Shown: one piece after another, positions 22,182 through 31,443 of the stretch | Layout of the letters: each line of letters starts with the position of its first letter | How positions within the stretch are numbered: the first letter of the stretch is position 1 | Origin: Phytophthora sp. 'mugwort' | Lineage: Eukaryota; Oomycota; Peronosporomycetes; Peronosporales; Peronosporaceae | DNA: 64,000 nt | NCBI GenBank assembly: GCA_033558025.1 | Contig: JAUCEF010000012.1 | Coordinates: forward strand, 1,736,001-1,800,000 | Direction: 5' to 3' | Program-made: the position numbers and the translations under genes | Notes under the pieces: model-generated | Told to the model about the DNA's origin: nothing | What the model saw: the letters and a program-made list of their open reading frames with translations, nothing else | Databases searched by the model: none

Positions 22182-22607
22182 TGTAGTGGGTGGAGGCATG
22201 AAAGCTAACCATGACCACTTCATACGGTCGAGTGCGGCGAAGTGCATAGGAGGCAGCATGTGGTAGCGTTTATCCACAATGCTGTGGCCCAGACAGCAGT
22301 GTGGTTGCCGCTCCCCGTGCCGCAGCCTGGTGTCATGGCTAGCAGACACGGAAGCAGATCACGCGTGCGCTTCGCTAACTCAAGCTGGTACAGGTTGCCG
22401 TAGAGAGCATCTGCTAGACGTCGGGATAAGACGCAATCACTGGGACGCTGGTGATGGCAATTTAGAGCCGCTAGTTGTCGCGCGTGTTTTACTTTCTCAC
22501 TTCTATTTTTACTGCAAGTCCAGCAGCACAATACATTCGGCAAGAAACTTAAGGAAGTGCCAGCTTCCCCCGACTGTGTCCGTGTTGTTTAAGTGCGACG
22601 TACTACA
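22182..22607 (+). repeat. Gypsy-B 3' LTR
   Basis: Same length (426 bp) as the 5' LTR, with perfect 6-bp terminal inverted repeats TGTAGT..ACTACA. Confidence 0.85.
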
Positions 22608-22880
22608 GTTTTCCACATCTCAATGCCCGACGCTTTTCACATCACACGCTGCGCAAGCAATAACGAGACGGATCTCAGGATCAGACGCTTGACCTTAGCC
22701 TGGTCCTGTTTCCACTTCGCATTTTTCGTGTCCGGCCCCACCGCCTTAACGTTGACGATGTCTTCCGGGCCATCTTCCTCGATGAGAATTAGCCTTCTAG
22801 AAGTCCCAATGTCCCCCATTCCAGTTCACTGGAACGCCCTTGGAGTTGGGCCTCCAAGCCATATTTCGGCCTTCCTCCAG
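22608..22880 (-). pseudogene. Copia-B gag, upstream half
   Basis: Minus-strand reading shows the gag start motif NWNGGHWDF, then LILIEEDGPEDIVN and KWKQDQAKVKRLILRSVSL, then, after a stop, KASGIEMWKT, which continues in frame at 14098 as LEEMFEVHTNK. This is the Copia gag core. No LTR or primer site could be delimited upstream. Confidence 0.65.
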
Positions 22881-22980
22881 TGGTGCTTCCATTCCCGATA
22901 TTTCCGCACGTGTCCCGGACTGTTATTCCATAGTCCTTCGGCTTAGCACCCTGCTGGAAATCACATTTGGCCAAAGCTCA

Positions 22981-23690
22981 CAAGCACATACACAATTTGT
23001 TCTCCTAGTTAGGCTGCCAAAATGGGAATGAGCATATCACTCCTCCTGCCAATGTTCCTATACATGGCTGTCGCCGACAGTGTCAATACATGTATTATCC
23101 TGGGTGATTCAAAAACACTACAGGTATACAGAAAAGATTAGATGAAGGCATATATGTAATTTATCGCAAGTACTAGTTATTGTGTACAGTTGTTTATAAT
23201 ATTTTAGAGCAACCAAACTACAAAAAAATACCGAGAGCTGTGTTTTGTACAAGTATGCACGGTTATCAAAGATCAAAACCTGCTAAAATTGTCCATAAGG
23301 CCTATCCATGTTAAGAGGTTGTCGGTATAATACTGATGTGAAGTTTAATATAGCGACACCCTCTTAACATGGATACCTTATGGACAATTATAACGGCTCA
23401 TATTATGAGCATACATATATGAAATGGGTGAGGAAAGTGGTGCATTATATCCCTTGTAGACTGAAAATCGATTTCAGACATAACCAATTTCATAGAACAC
23501 TAGATTTTATCCGCACACTAAGTAGTCAACTGCAATAGATTGACGCCGAGATTTTACTCTCCGATACTTACACTAGAAGCGGCAATCCGAACCACATCAC
23601 ACGAGACAACCCTAGAAACTAAGCAACAGCGGGACAAGAACTTAATAACAAAAAAACATATTGTGCCCTCGTCGAGCAATTCTAGCAAAA
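22981..23690. other. AT-rich intergenic stretch
   Basis: No gene seen. It holds the inverted repeat at 23287-23394 and separates the transposon block from the START/FYVE-like gene island. Confidence 0.5.
23287..23394. repeat. Hairpin of ~45-bp inverted arms, MITE-like
   Basis: The left arm AATTGTCCATAAGG-CC-TATCC then ATGTTAAGAGG is matched by the reverse complement of CCTCTTAACATGGATACC-TTATGGACAATT. The match extends imperfectly into the centre (TTGTCG/GTGTCG), leaving only a short loop. With terminal inverted repeats and no coding content, a foldback MITE is the simplest reading. No clear target duplication. Confidence 0.75.
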
Positions 23691-25013
23691 TTACGGGAGA
23701 ATTGGGCATGGATCGCGTGGGTCAATGTGGAGATTCTTGGACGCGAGAATGCAAACTTTGCAGCAGGAGAGCGTTACTGGACCCGATTGGCCAAATAACT
23801 TCCGCTTAATGTTACATTTGCTGCATGCTCGCTCTTGGCAGATGCCGCATTTCCGATGGGATGATCGGACGAGTTTGGCCATAGCAGGCTTCTTACCACA
23901 GACGTGACAGGGTTCTCGAGATATCTTGGGTGTCTTATTCTTGCTATTATTCGAGGAACCAGTCGAAGACGAAATGACGGAGGCTGTCAGCAGATCGAGG
24001 ATAGAATCCGTCGTGTCTTTCTGCAGTTTCTCCACCTCCGTGTCTGCTTCGACATCGGCCTTTGTCTCGTCCTTCGCTTCGCTTGGAACATACTGAAGAG
24101 CAAGCTTTGTGAGCCGCTTCGCTTCGGCGCTCTGCATTGCCACTGCCATGTTCAACATCATCGTACAAGATCCAGCGCTCGTGATGAATGCTGGCATGTC
24201 TCCACCGAGATCAAGAGTCCCTTTTGCGTACACGTCGACGACTTTGGCTCCTGGTTCTTGGCGATAAATGCAGCACATTGCCATCCTACCTCGGATCACG
24301 TCGCTATCGTCCGGCATGGGTGGACACCCAGGATGGTCTGCGAACTTGGCAAGGAAATAGCCGAAACGACGGCCCCAGGCGTCGGTGCCCATGCCTGTCG
24401 ACTCGATGTTGAACCAGTCGCGGTGCTTGACGAGCCGCGCGTCGCCGAATGTTTCCGAAATGAACCATTTAAGGGCAAGTTGGCGGTACGGATCCTCGTC
24501 CGACCCGCTCTGCAGCACGTTGAGCACGGCACAGTCCATGTGACTGCTATGGAGGAAAGCTGCCGTCGCGTGCATCTCTTGTTGGTTCTTGGAATGCGTC
24601 CCATAGAGAATATCTGCTAGCGAGCCTTCTACAGAGCCCACACACTTGACTGTGTACGTCTTAGATGACTTGTTGTCGGGCTCTCGCTGCTTGTAGACAC
24701 TTAAGTCTTCCTGTCGCTTCAGAAGCTTCCACTCTTTGCTACTTGGTTCCAGACTCCCATGCTGTCGGAACTCACACTCGTGTGCTAGCGTCCTGGAAAC
24801 GATACTGTGAGCCAAGTGTCGGAACGCTTCGACCTCACCGTCTTTGAGATACAGCTTGGGCGCTGAGACCTGTCGGGGCTGAGGCATTTTCGAGTCAAAG
24901 ACGGGATCATTGGGTACCGTCGGACGCCGGTCGACATGTTTCGGCTTGGAATCCGTCGACGCTCCGTCCTCGGGTGGTGTCGTTGCTCGTCGAGCGGGAG
25001 TTAACCCAGCCAT
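23691..25013 (-). CDS. START-domain protein with FYVE-like zinc finger (copy A)
   Basis: 440 residues, one exon, ATG at 25013. N-terminal 60 residues are Pro/Thr rich (likely disordered). Residues about 65-100 hold EVEAFRHLAHSIVSRTLAHE, shared with copy B. A START-like lipid-binding domain follows at about 120-310 (VGSVEGSLADILYGTHSKNQ, DPYRQLALKWFI, DVYAKGTLDLGG). The C-terminus from residue 369 is a treble-clef finger of CHVC..CGIC..CSKC..CC..C type. The basic RRHHCR patch of classical FYVE fingers is absent (SSHRKCG instead), so phosphoinositide binding is uncertain. Such START/FYVE-like proteins are numerous in oomycetes and are expected to act at membranes in lipid sensing or traffic; the ligand is unknown. 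Confidence 0.88.
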   Translation of the reverse strand: MAGLTPARRATTPPEDGASTDSKPKHVDRRPTVPNDPVFDSKMPQPRQVSAPKLYLKDGEVEAFRHLAHSIVSRTLAHECEFRQHGSLEPSSKEWKLLKRQEDLSVYKQREPDNKSSKTYTVKCVGSVEGSLADILYGTHSKNQQEMHATAAFLHSSHMDCAVLNVLQSGSDEDPYRQLALKWFISETFGDARLVKHRDWFNIESTGMGTDAWGRRFGYFLAKFADHPGCPPMPDDSDVIRGRMAMCCIYRQEPGAKVVDVYAKGTLDLGGDMPAFITSAGSCTMMLNMAVAMQSAEAKRLTKLALQYVPSEAKDETKADVEADTEVEKLQKDTTDSILDLLTASVISSSTGSSNNSKNKTPKISREPCHVCGKKPAMAKLVRSSHRKCGICQERACSKCNIKRKLFGQSGPVTLSCCKVCILASKNLHIDPRDPCPILP

Positions 25014-25034
25014 ACTGGAAACGTCGAGTGGGAA

Positions 25035-25053
25035 TTCAAATTGAACAGTGAGG
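25035..25053 (-). promoter_or_regulatory. Candidate Inr of START/FYVE copy A
   Basis: The minus strand reads CTCACTGTTCAATTTGAAT, about 22-40 nt before the ATG. It fits the oomycete initiator pattern TCAYTYYYNCAWTTT well. Confidence 0.5.
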
Positions 25054-25316
25054 CGGGGAATGTGAATGTCTCTACAAGCTCAACAAAGTCAGAGTCGGAG
25101 TCAATGGTAGCGCTTAATAGTGCTCACTTTCGGCATTAGCAGCAGGACCGTTTACTCCCCCCACTGGTTGCGTCCACATGCTCGACACAGGTGGCAAGCC
25201 CAACCCATAGAGCGGATCCCTTTATTGCAAGGATATCTCAGGATTTCGTACCAGCTGGAGCGTACGTTCGGAGGCAGTAAAGTCTCCACTAACTTGAGGG
25301 GTGCAAGTAAAGGGCA

Positions 25317-25628
25317 CTAACCCCAAAGCCTTGGCACCGGCCGGTTCTCTACTGCCTTGGGTGGCCATGCTTGCTCGTCAACATGCTCCGCTGACGACGC
25401 TGGAGCCACATTTTCTAGGGCTAATCCTCCATTTCCGGCTGGGCACGCGGCGCCTTTCAGATTGACGACAAGAGGTTTTTTCTTCTCCACCTGCTGGAGC
25501 CACGAGCATGTTTCGAGATGCGAATTCGTGTCTGACGTGATATCGGGCCTTTGTTGGTCTGTAGTATTAGCGAAAGGAAACTCGAAAGACTGACTGAATA
25601 AAACATCTATTAATACAGCGGATGTCAA
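25317..25628 (-). CDS. Possible small protein of 103 residues, unrecognised
   Basis: An open frame between copies A and B on the same strand. It has an ATG at 25628, an acidic/hydrophilic composition and no motif I recognise. It might be a small gene, a UTR, or a decayed piece of a neighbour. The plus strand is also open over part of this range. Evidence is weak. Confidence 0.25.
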   Translation of the reverse strand: MTSAVLIDVLFSQSFEFPFANTTDQQRPDITSDTNSHLETCSWLQQVEKKKPLVVNLKGAACPAGNGGLALENVAPASSAEHVDEQAWPPKAVENRPVPRLWG

Positions 25629-25736
25629 AACCTTGGTATGAGTTCCTCAATTTTCGTGTTTTTTTAATACGACGAGCTTTTTTATGAGGGCAGGCGACGA
25701 CTAATATTGATAACAACTAAAGGTAAACGATGGACG

Positions 25737-27152
25737 CTACGCTCCTGGGAACATCGGGAACGGGTCACGAGGATCCACTTGGATCTGCTTGGCTGCGACG
25801 AGGCAGACTTTACAACACGCGACGGGCACGGGTTCCGCGCGCGCGTAGAGCTTCTGCTTGACGCTGCACTTAGTACAGACGGATTGGTTGCATACGCCGC
25901 AATTGCGGTGTGCGGAGCGGATGAGCTTGGCCATCTTGGGCTTCTTGCCACAGACACTGCAAGGTTGGATTGGCATCTTCTGCGCGATCGTCATACGCCC
26001 GTCTTCTGTGTGGGATGGCGCCAACGTGGAGACGGATTTGGTACTGTGGAAGTTGAACGACTTGGCATATCGGGAGCTGCTTAAGAGAAGTTCCGATTCA
26101 GAGGACGACGTCATGTCTTCCGGTTCTTGAGATTTTCTAGTGTGGTAGTTTCGGAGTGCCAACACAGTGAGGCGTTTGGCTGTAGCACTCGTTATCGCTT
26201 CTGCATTTGAGAGTAGAAGCTCCGTGGCTGCATCGTACGCGACAAATCCCGGTAAGGAACCGCCCAAGTCAATCATCGCCTTGCTGTAGACCTTGACGGC
26301 GCCTTGAGCTTGTCGATAGATGCAGCACATTGTGACACTAGCACGCACAACGCCACTGTCTTCGGGTAACGGCGAGCACTCTGGCAGGTCGACGCTTCTG
26401 AGAAGATAATAGCCGTAGCGTTGACCCCTTGAGTCAATCCCAAAGCCCATGGATTCCAACATGCAGACGTCGCGGTCATTGACGACACGCGCGTCTCCGA
26501 AAGTCTCAGCAAGGAGGTACTTGATCGACAACTGACGGAACGGGTCCTGCTTCGAGCCGCCGTCTAATACAGCAAGTACGTCGCAGTCAAGCGGGTTTCT
26601 CTCCATGAACGTCATGGTCGCCCCCATATCACTACGAGTCTTGGCGTGTATACCATAGAGAATGTCCTCGACGGTGCCCTCTACAGAGCCGACACAGATG
26701 ACCATCGGTGGCTTCTTGGACGAAGGGCCCAGTCGAGTCTGATCCAGTGGAGGAGCCGTTTGTTGAGTCTTACGCTTGTAGACCCGCAGATGGTTCTGCT
26801 TCTTGAGCATCTTCCACGCGTGTTCATCTTGGTCGGGACGCCCCATACGGTCAAACTCGCATTCGACCGCCAATGTTCGCGACACGATACTGTGTGCTAA
26901 GTGGCGGAACCCCTCGACATTGCCAGGTTCTAGCGCCGCATTTGAAGACGACACGGACGGGGTATCATGTGGTGTCTGTCGCGACGGCATGACGGTTGGC
27001 GTAGCCTCCAAGAGCGTGTATCGATGCCGGTTGCGATGCGAATCCAAGTCCTCCGGAGCCGTTGCGCGTCTTGAAAAAGACGGAATGGCTGCACCGTCCT
27101 GTTGATGAATGGGAGGCACCGGGGCAGTCGCTCGTCGTGCAGGTTCTGCCAT
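25737..27152 (-). CDS. START-domain protein with FYVE-like zinc finger (copy B)
   Basis: 471 residues from the ATG at 27152 (MAEPARRATAPV). This start was chosen because it aligns with copy A's MAGLTPARRATTP; the open frame runs 41 codons further upstream. The N-terminus is Pro/Ala rich and probably disordered. EGFRHLAHSIVSRTLAVECEF follows, then a START-like domain (VGSVEGTVEDILYGIHAKTR, DPFRQLSIKYLLAETFGDAR, YSKAMIDLGG). A 90-residue Ser-rich linker leads to a C-terminal finger from about residue 398 (CSVCGKK..CGVC..CTKC..CC..C), again without RRHHCR. The C-terminus DPRDPFPMFPG parallels copy A's DPRDPCPILP. Clearly a tandem duplicate of copy A. Confidence 0.88.
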   Translation of the reverse strand: MAEPARRATAPVPPIHQQDGAAIPSFSRRATAPEDLDSHRNRHRYTLLEATPTVMPSRQTPHDTPSVSSSNAALEPGNVEGFRHLAHSIVSRTLAVECEFDRMGRPDQDEHAWKMLKKQNHLRVYKRKTQQTAPPLDQTRLGPSSKKPPMVICVGSVEGTVEDILYGIHAKTRSDMGATMTFMERNPLDCDVLAVLDGGSKQDPFRQLSIKYLLAETFGDARVVNDRDVCMLESMGFGIDSRGQRYGYYLLRSVDLPECSPLPEDSGVVRASVTMCCIYRQAQGAVKVYSKAMIDLGGSLPGFVAYDAATELLLSNAEAITSATAKRLTVLALRNYHTRKSQEPEDMTSSSESELLLSSSRYAKSFNFHSTKSVSTLAPSHTEDGRMTIAQKMPIQPCSVCGKKPKMAKLIRSAHRNCGVCNQSVCTKCSVKQKLYARAEPVPVACCKVCLVAAKQIQVDPRDPFPMFPGA

Positions 27153-29342
27153 CCTTTGCGCTCCTCCGTTCACGTTGATAAGTGGTGCGGCGCAAGAGAA
27201 GCGGAGAACGTATTTTAATCGGGTAAGACTCGGACAGTAAATGGCCGCCTCCGAGCTTTGTGATGTGCTCAGCAAGTGGTTCGAGCCCCGTGGCGAAATG
27301 GTGTCGTCGCCTGCTGCTCCTGCCGAGAGGATTTGGATCGTCTGGTGGGTGGATCAGAGGGTGTTAGTTAACTGGTTAGGAGCTCCGGAAGATTGCTCCG
27401 CCGGACGTGTCTGTTCCTAGTTGCCAGCAGTGACGGCAAGAGGATGGACGCTTGAGCATTACGCGCGAAGTTGAGCGTCGGCGTTTGCATCACTTTGTCG
27501 ACCACACGCGTGACGCAACCTTGACCCTGTTTCTGAGGTTCGTGGAACGAGGCAGGTCTTATCTTATATTGGTAGAGTACTTATCTACAGTCTTAGCTGG
27601 CGTAGCACGGCCCGTGCGTCTTGAACGGGCCTGGAGCCCGGGGGGTCAGCGTCTCACTTTGCATCGGATTACCATTAGCAATGATTGTCGTGCGCTCGCA
27701 CCTGGATGAAGGGCAGCAGGTTGAGTCAGATGTCAAGCCAGTTAATGGTCAGTACCATCCGCCAAGTCGCAACAGGCTGCATGTATCGAAGAGGAAGCTT
27801 CGTTACGATGGGCACGCCGCCAATTCGACATGGAATCTAGATAGAGGAACAGTTTGTCTATTCGCTACACGTATTACACTCAAGATGACTGGGATTTCCT
27901 AAAACCAGGATATGTATTTGTTAAGCATGGTGGCTTGATTCTCCGGGTCGTTGGGCTTGCAATCAGCCCCTGCATCGTTGTGTCTGGTATCAGTGCTCTC
28001 TCTTCGCTGTTGCGCGTAGGTGTCGTAGAGCTGTCCTTCCAGAATCGTTCCTTGCTTCCTGTAACGTGGGTGTCCAGTACTTCCCCATGGAATGTACGTA
28101 AAGCGGACCAAACAGACCGCAGTACGTACTGTACTTAGTATCCAATTGTTACAGTACTGTACTACCTACATGTAGAACATGTAGTTAATCCCACACCGAC
28201 GCGAAAGCGGCTGTGTACATGTTATTATACACATAGTGTATACAGTGGACTCTCTGGCGCCAGTCGTTATGTACAGTATACACGTTGAAGTGTAGCCGGA
28301 TAGCCGGATTGACGATTTTGGCAGCTGAAACGCAATGGTGATACATGCTACGGGGACGGCAGTATGGATCTACCGCAGTGATTCCCGGTCGTCTCGGTGG
28401 GTAGAACTTCGCGTCCAAGCAGAAATGCCGATGTCAGACGTGGAGGTTGTCGTGCATTGCGCCACGTAAATGACGAACTCGATCTTCACGATTGTTCTAC
28501 ATGTACAGTACTCTACTCAAGTACGTAATAGGCACGAGCGGCCATTCTCACCTGAAACGCTCTCGTTTTATGCCACGGTTGCTGGTGGTCTTCACAACCG
28601 AAACCGGGTGTTGTCTGACCAGGTTGAGCTGAGTCGGAAGCGTCAACGCGTAGGACCTTGAAGCTGCGGTTGAACGGACCCTTCCTTGACTGCAAACAGG
28701 CAAATGAATCATACACATATAGAACACTCGTTTACGGGCTCGATGATGGTCCGTAAAGCTCGAGCGGTGGTCGCTTTGCGGCACGCTCTCACCTCTCCTC
28801 TGGCGTGTGCTCTTGGCAGCAGCTGGCACGGTCAACCTCGGGGCGTGATCTTACTTTTGTTGCGTGTCTATACAGGAACTGCGTTCTAGCACATTGCGAT
28901 ATCCGTTACCGACAATTATTATTCCTATATGCAATCCCTTCTGTATACTCGTCATCTGCGCTATCGATCACAGTACCAGCAAATAATATCTGTTTATACA
29001 AATATCCGTTTCCCACACCATCCGCATAAAGAGGTGCATACAATACTTTTTTCGTGCCATTTAACAGCAACTATCACCACGAAGTACACCCGGTACCGTC
29101 AGTCACTCTGTGGGTCTCTCTCGTCGGCGCTGCTTGCACATCCTGTGCGGCTGGCTCATGGTCAGAACGTCGGCCGGCACTCGTCAGCTTCCCTCTGGCG
29201 TCGGCGTCCAAGTGACATCCCCAATCCCGAACCTTCCGGAATTCGTGACCGGAGACCGTCCCTGTACTTCCCAGGTTACTGGCGCGATCGCCGATCCCCC
29301 ATCCAAGCTCCAATTTCGGATCTCAGTCGCGTTTCCGCCATC
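27153..29342. other. Divergent intergenic region between the two START/FYVE pairs
   Basis: A plus-strand frame opens at ATG 27241 (MAASELCDVLSKWFEPRG) but stops after about 60 codons. Later plus-strand frames (27452-27709, 27854-28138) are unrecognised. They may be a decayed gene or chance frames. The region must hold the promoters of copies B and C. The long frame that runs into copy C from 28929 is judged 5' UTR. Confidence 0.4.
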
Positions 29343-31007
29343 ATGCAGTCGAGTCACTCGGTGTCCGGGTCGTCTACCGCTTCTAGCGTTAAATTCCCGC
29401 TCCCGGAAGACCATTTCGGACAGGTGAACGTCTCTAGCGAGCAAACCGCCGAGTACCGCGCGCTGGTACGTCGGAAGATCGACGGGTTGCTGGCCGACGA
29501 AGAACTCTACGCGGCACGCCAAGCCGGTCACCAACCGCGGCTGGATCCGACGACGTGGAAGTTCGTCCGGTCGCAAGGTGAAGTGAAAATGTATCGGCGG
29601 CGACGGCGATCCAAGAAGCACGAGGCGAAGAGCGACAAGATGCCGGGACCGAGCATTATTGCGCTCGGTCGAGTGCCCGGTTCGATTGAAGACTTGCTGT
29701 ATGGAAACTTTAGTACGACGCAAGAGGAGACCCAGACGAGCATGGCCTATATGCACGAGCCGACCGACTGTGCGCTGCTACGGGTGCTGGAACTCGACGC
29801 CCCCGACGACCCGCTGCATTTTCTAGGGCTCAAGTGGATACTCAAGAAGATGCCGCTACAGGCGCTTACAACGCCACGTGACGTCTGCTATCTGGAGGCG
29901 ATGGGGGTCGAGGAGGAAGACGTCAGCAAGCGGCGCTTCGGCTACTTGGTGCTGCACTCGGTGGATATCCTGCAGTGTCCCCCGTTCGACCGTAAGAGGA
30001 ATGACGTTGTCCGTGGGGAGATGGAATTCGCTGGGCTCTTCCGGGAGACCACACCGGGGTTCGTAGATATCATGGTGCGCGGCATCTTTGACTTGTCTAG
30101 AGACTTGCCGAGGCACGCGGTGCCGCTCGCGTCCATGTCGTTCATCAGCGGCATTCTCAAGGGCGTCGACTGCGCGGAAGCCAAGAAGTTGACGCTCTTG
30201 TCTCGCCACAATGCCGTGTCCGGCTACAATCTGGACGCAGTGAACCAGGGCGAATCTTTTGCCAAGGACGCCGTGTGCTCCGTCTGCATCAAACGGAGTA
30301 AGCGCCTGTTCTCGTCTACCCGTCTGCGCGCTTGCCGTGTGTGTGGCGTGGCGATCTGCTCCAAGTGTTCGGCCAAGAACAAGCGCCTGTTCCTCGGGGC
30401 CGAGCGTCCGTGTGCGTATGCCGTCTGTTGTCCGAACTGCGTGCTCGAAGCGCAGCAGATGAGTGGAATGCGGCCGTGCGAAGCTGAATACGCCGTCGTG
30501 GCTGACTTTTACCTTCACAGACCAGCGCTCGAGTCGTACGCCGGCGCGTTGGATGCAACGGTGGCTCAGGAGCAGTACATTGTCTCACTTAGCGCGTCAG
30601 AGATCGACGAGAGCGAATGGTGGGGCGACGACAAGACGGACACGGCGTCCGTGCCGGATGTGGTCCCAGAAGAATCGCTTTCTGGTGGGGGACGCCCCAC
30701 GGACGCCACGCTGGACGAGAGCTGGGTCGGCCGTGACTTCATGGACGGCTACGCCTCCACTTTGAGCGACGTCAACGGATTCACTTCTAGTGCCGAAGAA
30801 GACGATGACTACGCTCTTGACATCGAGACGGTCGAGCGCTGGCGCGAATCCCCGTACCATGAGGAGATCGAGGTGAGCGTCAAGTCCACGTCAGATGCAC
30901 TCGCGGCACTGCTAAAGCAAGCCGCATCCATCGGCAGCCAAGTTCAGCAGAACGACTCGACCATGCGCGAGATGCGGCGAGTGCAGTCTCGCCGACTAGG
31001 AATATAA
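29343..31007 (+). CDS. START-domain protein with FYVE-like zinc finger (copy C)
   Basis: 554 residues from ATG 29343 (MQSSHSVSGSSTASSVKFPL). This start was chosen because KFPLPEDHFGQV matches copy D near its own start; the open frame runs 138 codons further upstream but is Arg/Ser-rich and unlike the family. The START-like domain lies at about 95-300 (ALGRVPGSIEDLLYGNFSTT, DDPLHFLGLKWILKKM, DVCYLEAMGV, IMVRGIFDLSRDLPR). The finger is at about 312-375 (CSVC..CRVCGVAICSKC..CCPNC), with no RRHHCR. Unlike copies A and B, an acidic tail of about 170 residues follows, ending in a helical stretch (DALAALLKQAASIGSQVQQN). Confidence 0.88.
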   Translation: MQSSHSVSGSSTASSVKFPLPEDHFGQVNVSSEQTAEYRALVRRKIDGLLADEELYAARQAGHQPRLDPTTWKFVRSQGEVKMYRRRRRSKKHEAKSDKMPGPSIIALGRVPGSIEDLLYGNFSTTQEETQTSMAYMHEPTDCALLRVLELDAPDDPLHFLGLKWILKKMPLQALTTPRDVCYLEAMGVEEEDVSKRRFGYLVLHSVDILQCPPFDRKRNDVVRGEMEFAGLFRETTPGFVDIMVRGIFDLSRDLPRHAVPLASMSFISGILKGVDCAEAKKLTLLSRHNAVSGYNLDAVNQGESFAKDAVCSVCIKRSKRLFSSTRLRACRVCGVAICSKCSAKNKRLFLGAERPCAYAVCCPNCVLEAQQMSGMRPCEAEYAVVADFYLHRPALESYAGALDATVAQEQYIVSLSASEIDESEWWGDDKTDTASVPDVVPEESLSGGGRPTDATLDESWVGRDFMDGYASTLSDVNGFTSSAEEDDDYALDIETVERWRESPYHEEIEVSVKSTSDALAALLKQAASIGSQVQQNDSTMREMRRVQSRRLGI

Positions 31008-31443
31008 ACAGCGTAGACTAGCGACAGATAAAGCGAGCTTCCGCCTCGCTTCAACGTGTGACGTTGTGTTTGAGTGTGCAGCTTCGTCTTGTGGAGTACA
31101 GTGCCATCCCGCCTCGTCGTCATCCGAACGTGCGATCGTGACTGTCGTGATCACTGCTGGAAGCGCAACATGAACGTCGTCTTCAACCTGCACCACCAAG
31201 CAGTGCGTATTCGGTACATATGACGATCTTTGACCCTTGATCCGGTCGCTAAGAGCTTGACAGGTTGTCCACGCCGGTGATCACCGCCTTTGCTGACACC
31301 GCTACGTCAGTATAAGGAGTTCTTGGCCACTGTGATCTTGTGGCTCTCGTCTGACGTGCCGTGCTCTCGTCGCGAGGAAAGACATGCATTCGAACTCGAG
31401 TCTTTCGCGCCGGACGTTGCTGGGCACTTGACAACGTGCATCC

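Larger units (their letters stand above)
14104..22607 (+). mobile_element. Gypsy-B chromodomain LTR retrotransposon
   Basis: Two LTRs of 426 bp each flank a plus-strand gag, protease, RT, RNase H, integrase and chromodomain. The LTR termini are TGTAGT..ACTACA (ACTATA in the left copy). Flanking pentamers GTTTC (14099-14103) and GTTTT (22608-22612) form a 5-bp target duplication with one mismatch. The element lies in antisense within a Copia gag and is itself interrupted at about 17087-19914 by other Gypsy sequence. Confidence 0.85.

Noticed and set aside
28929..29342. 138-codon N-terminal extension of START/FYVE copy C
   Set aside because: No counterpart in copies A, B or D; composition is unlike the family and the ATG at 29343 aligns with copy D's start.
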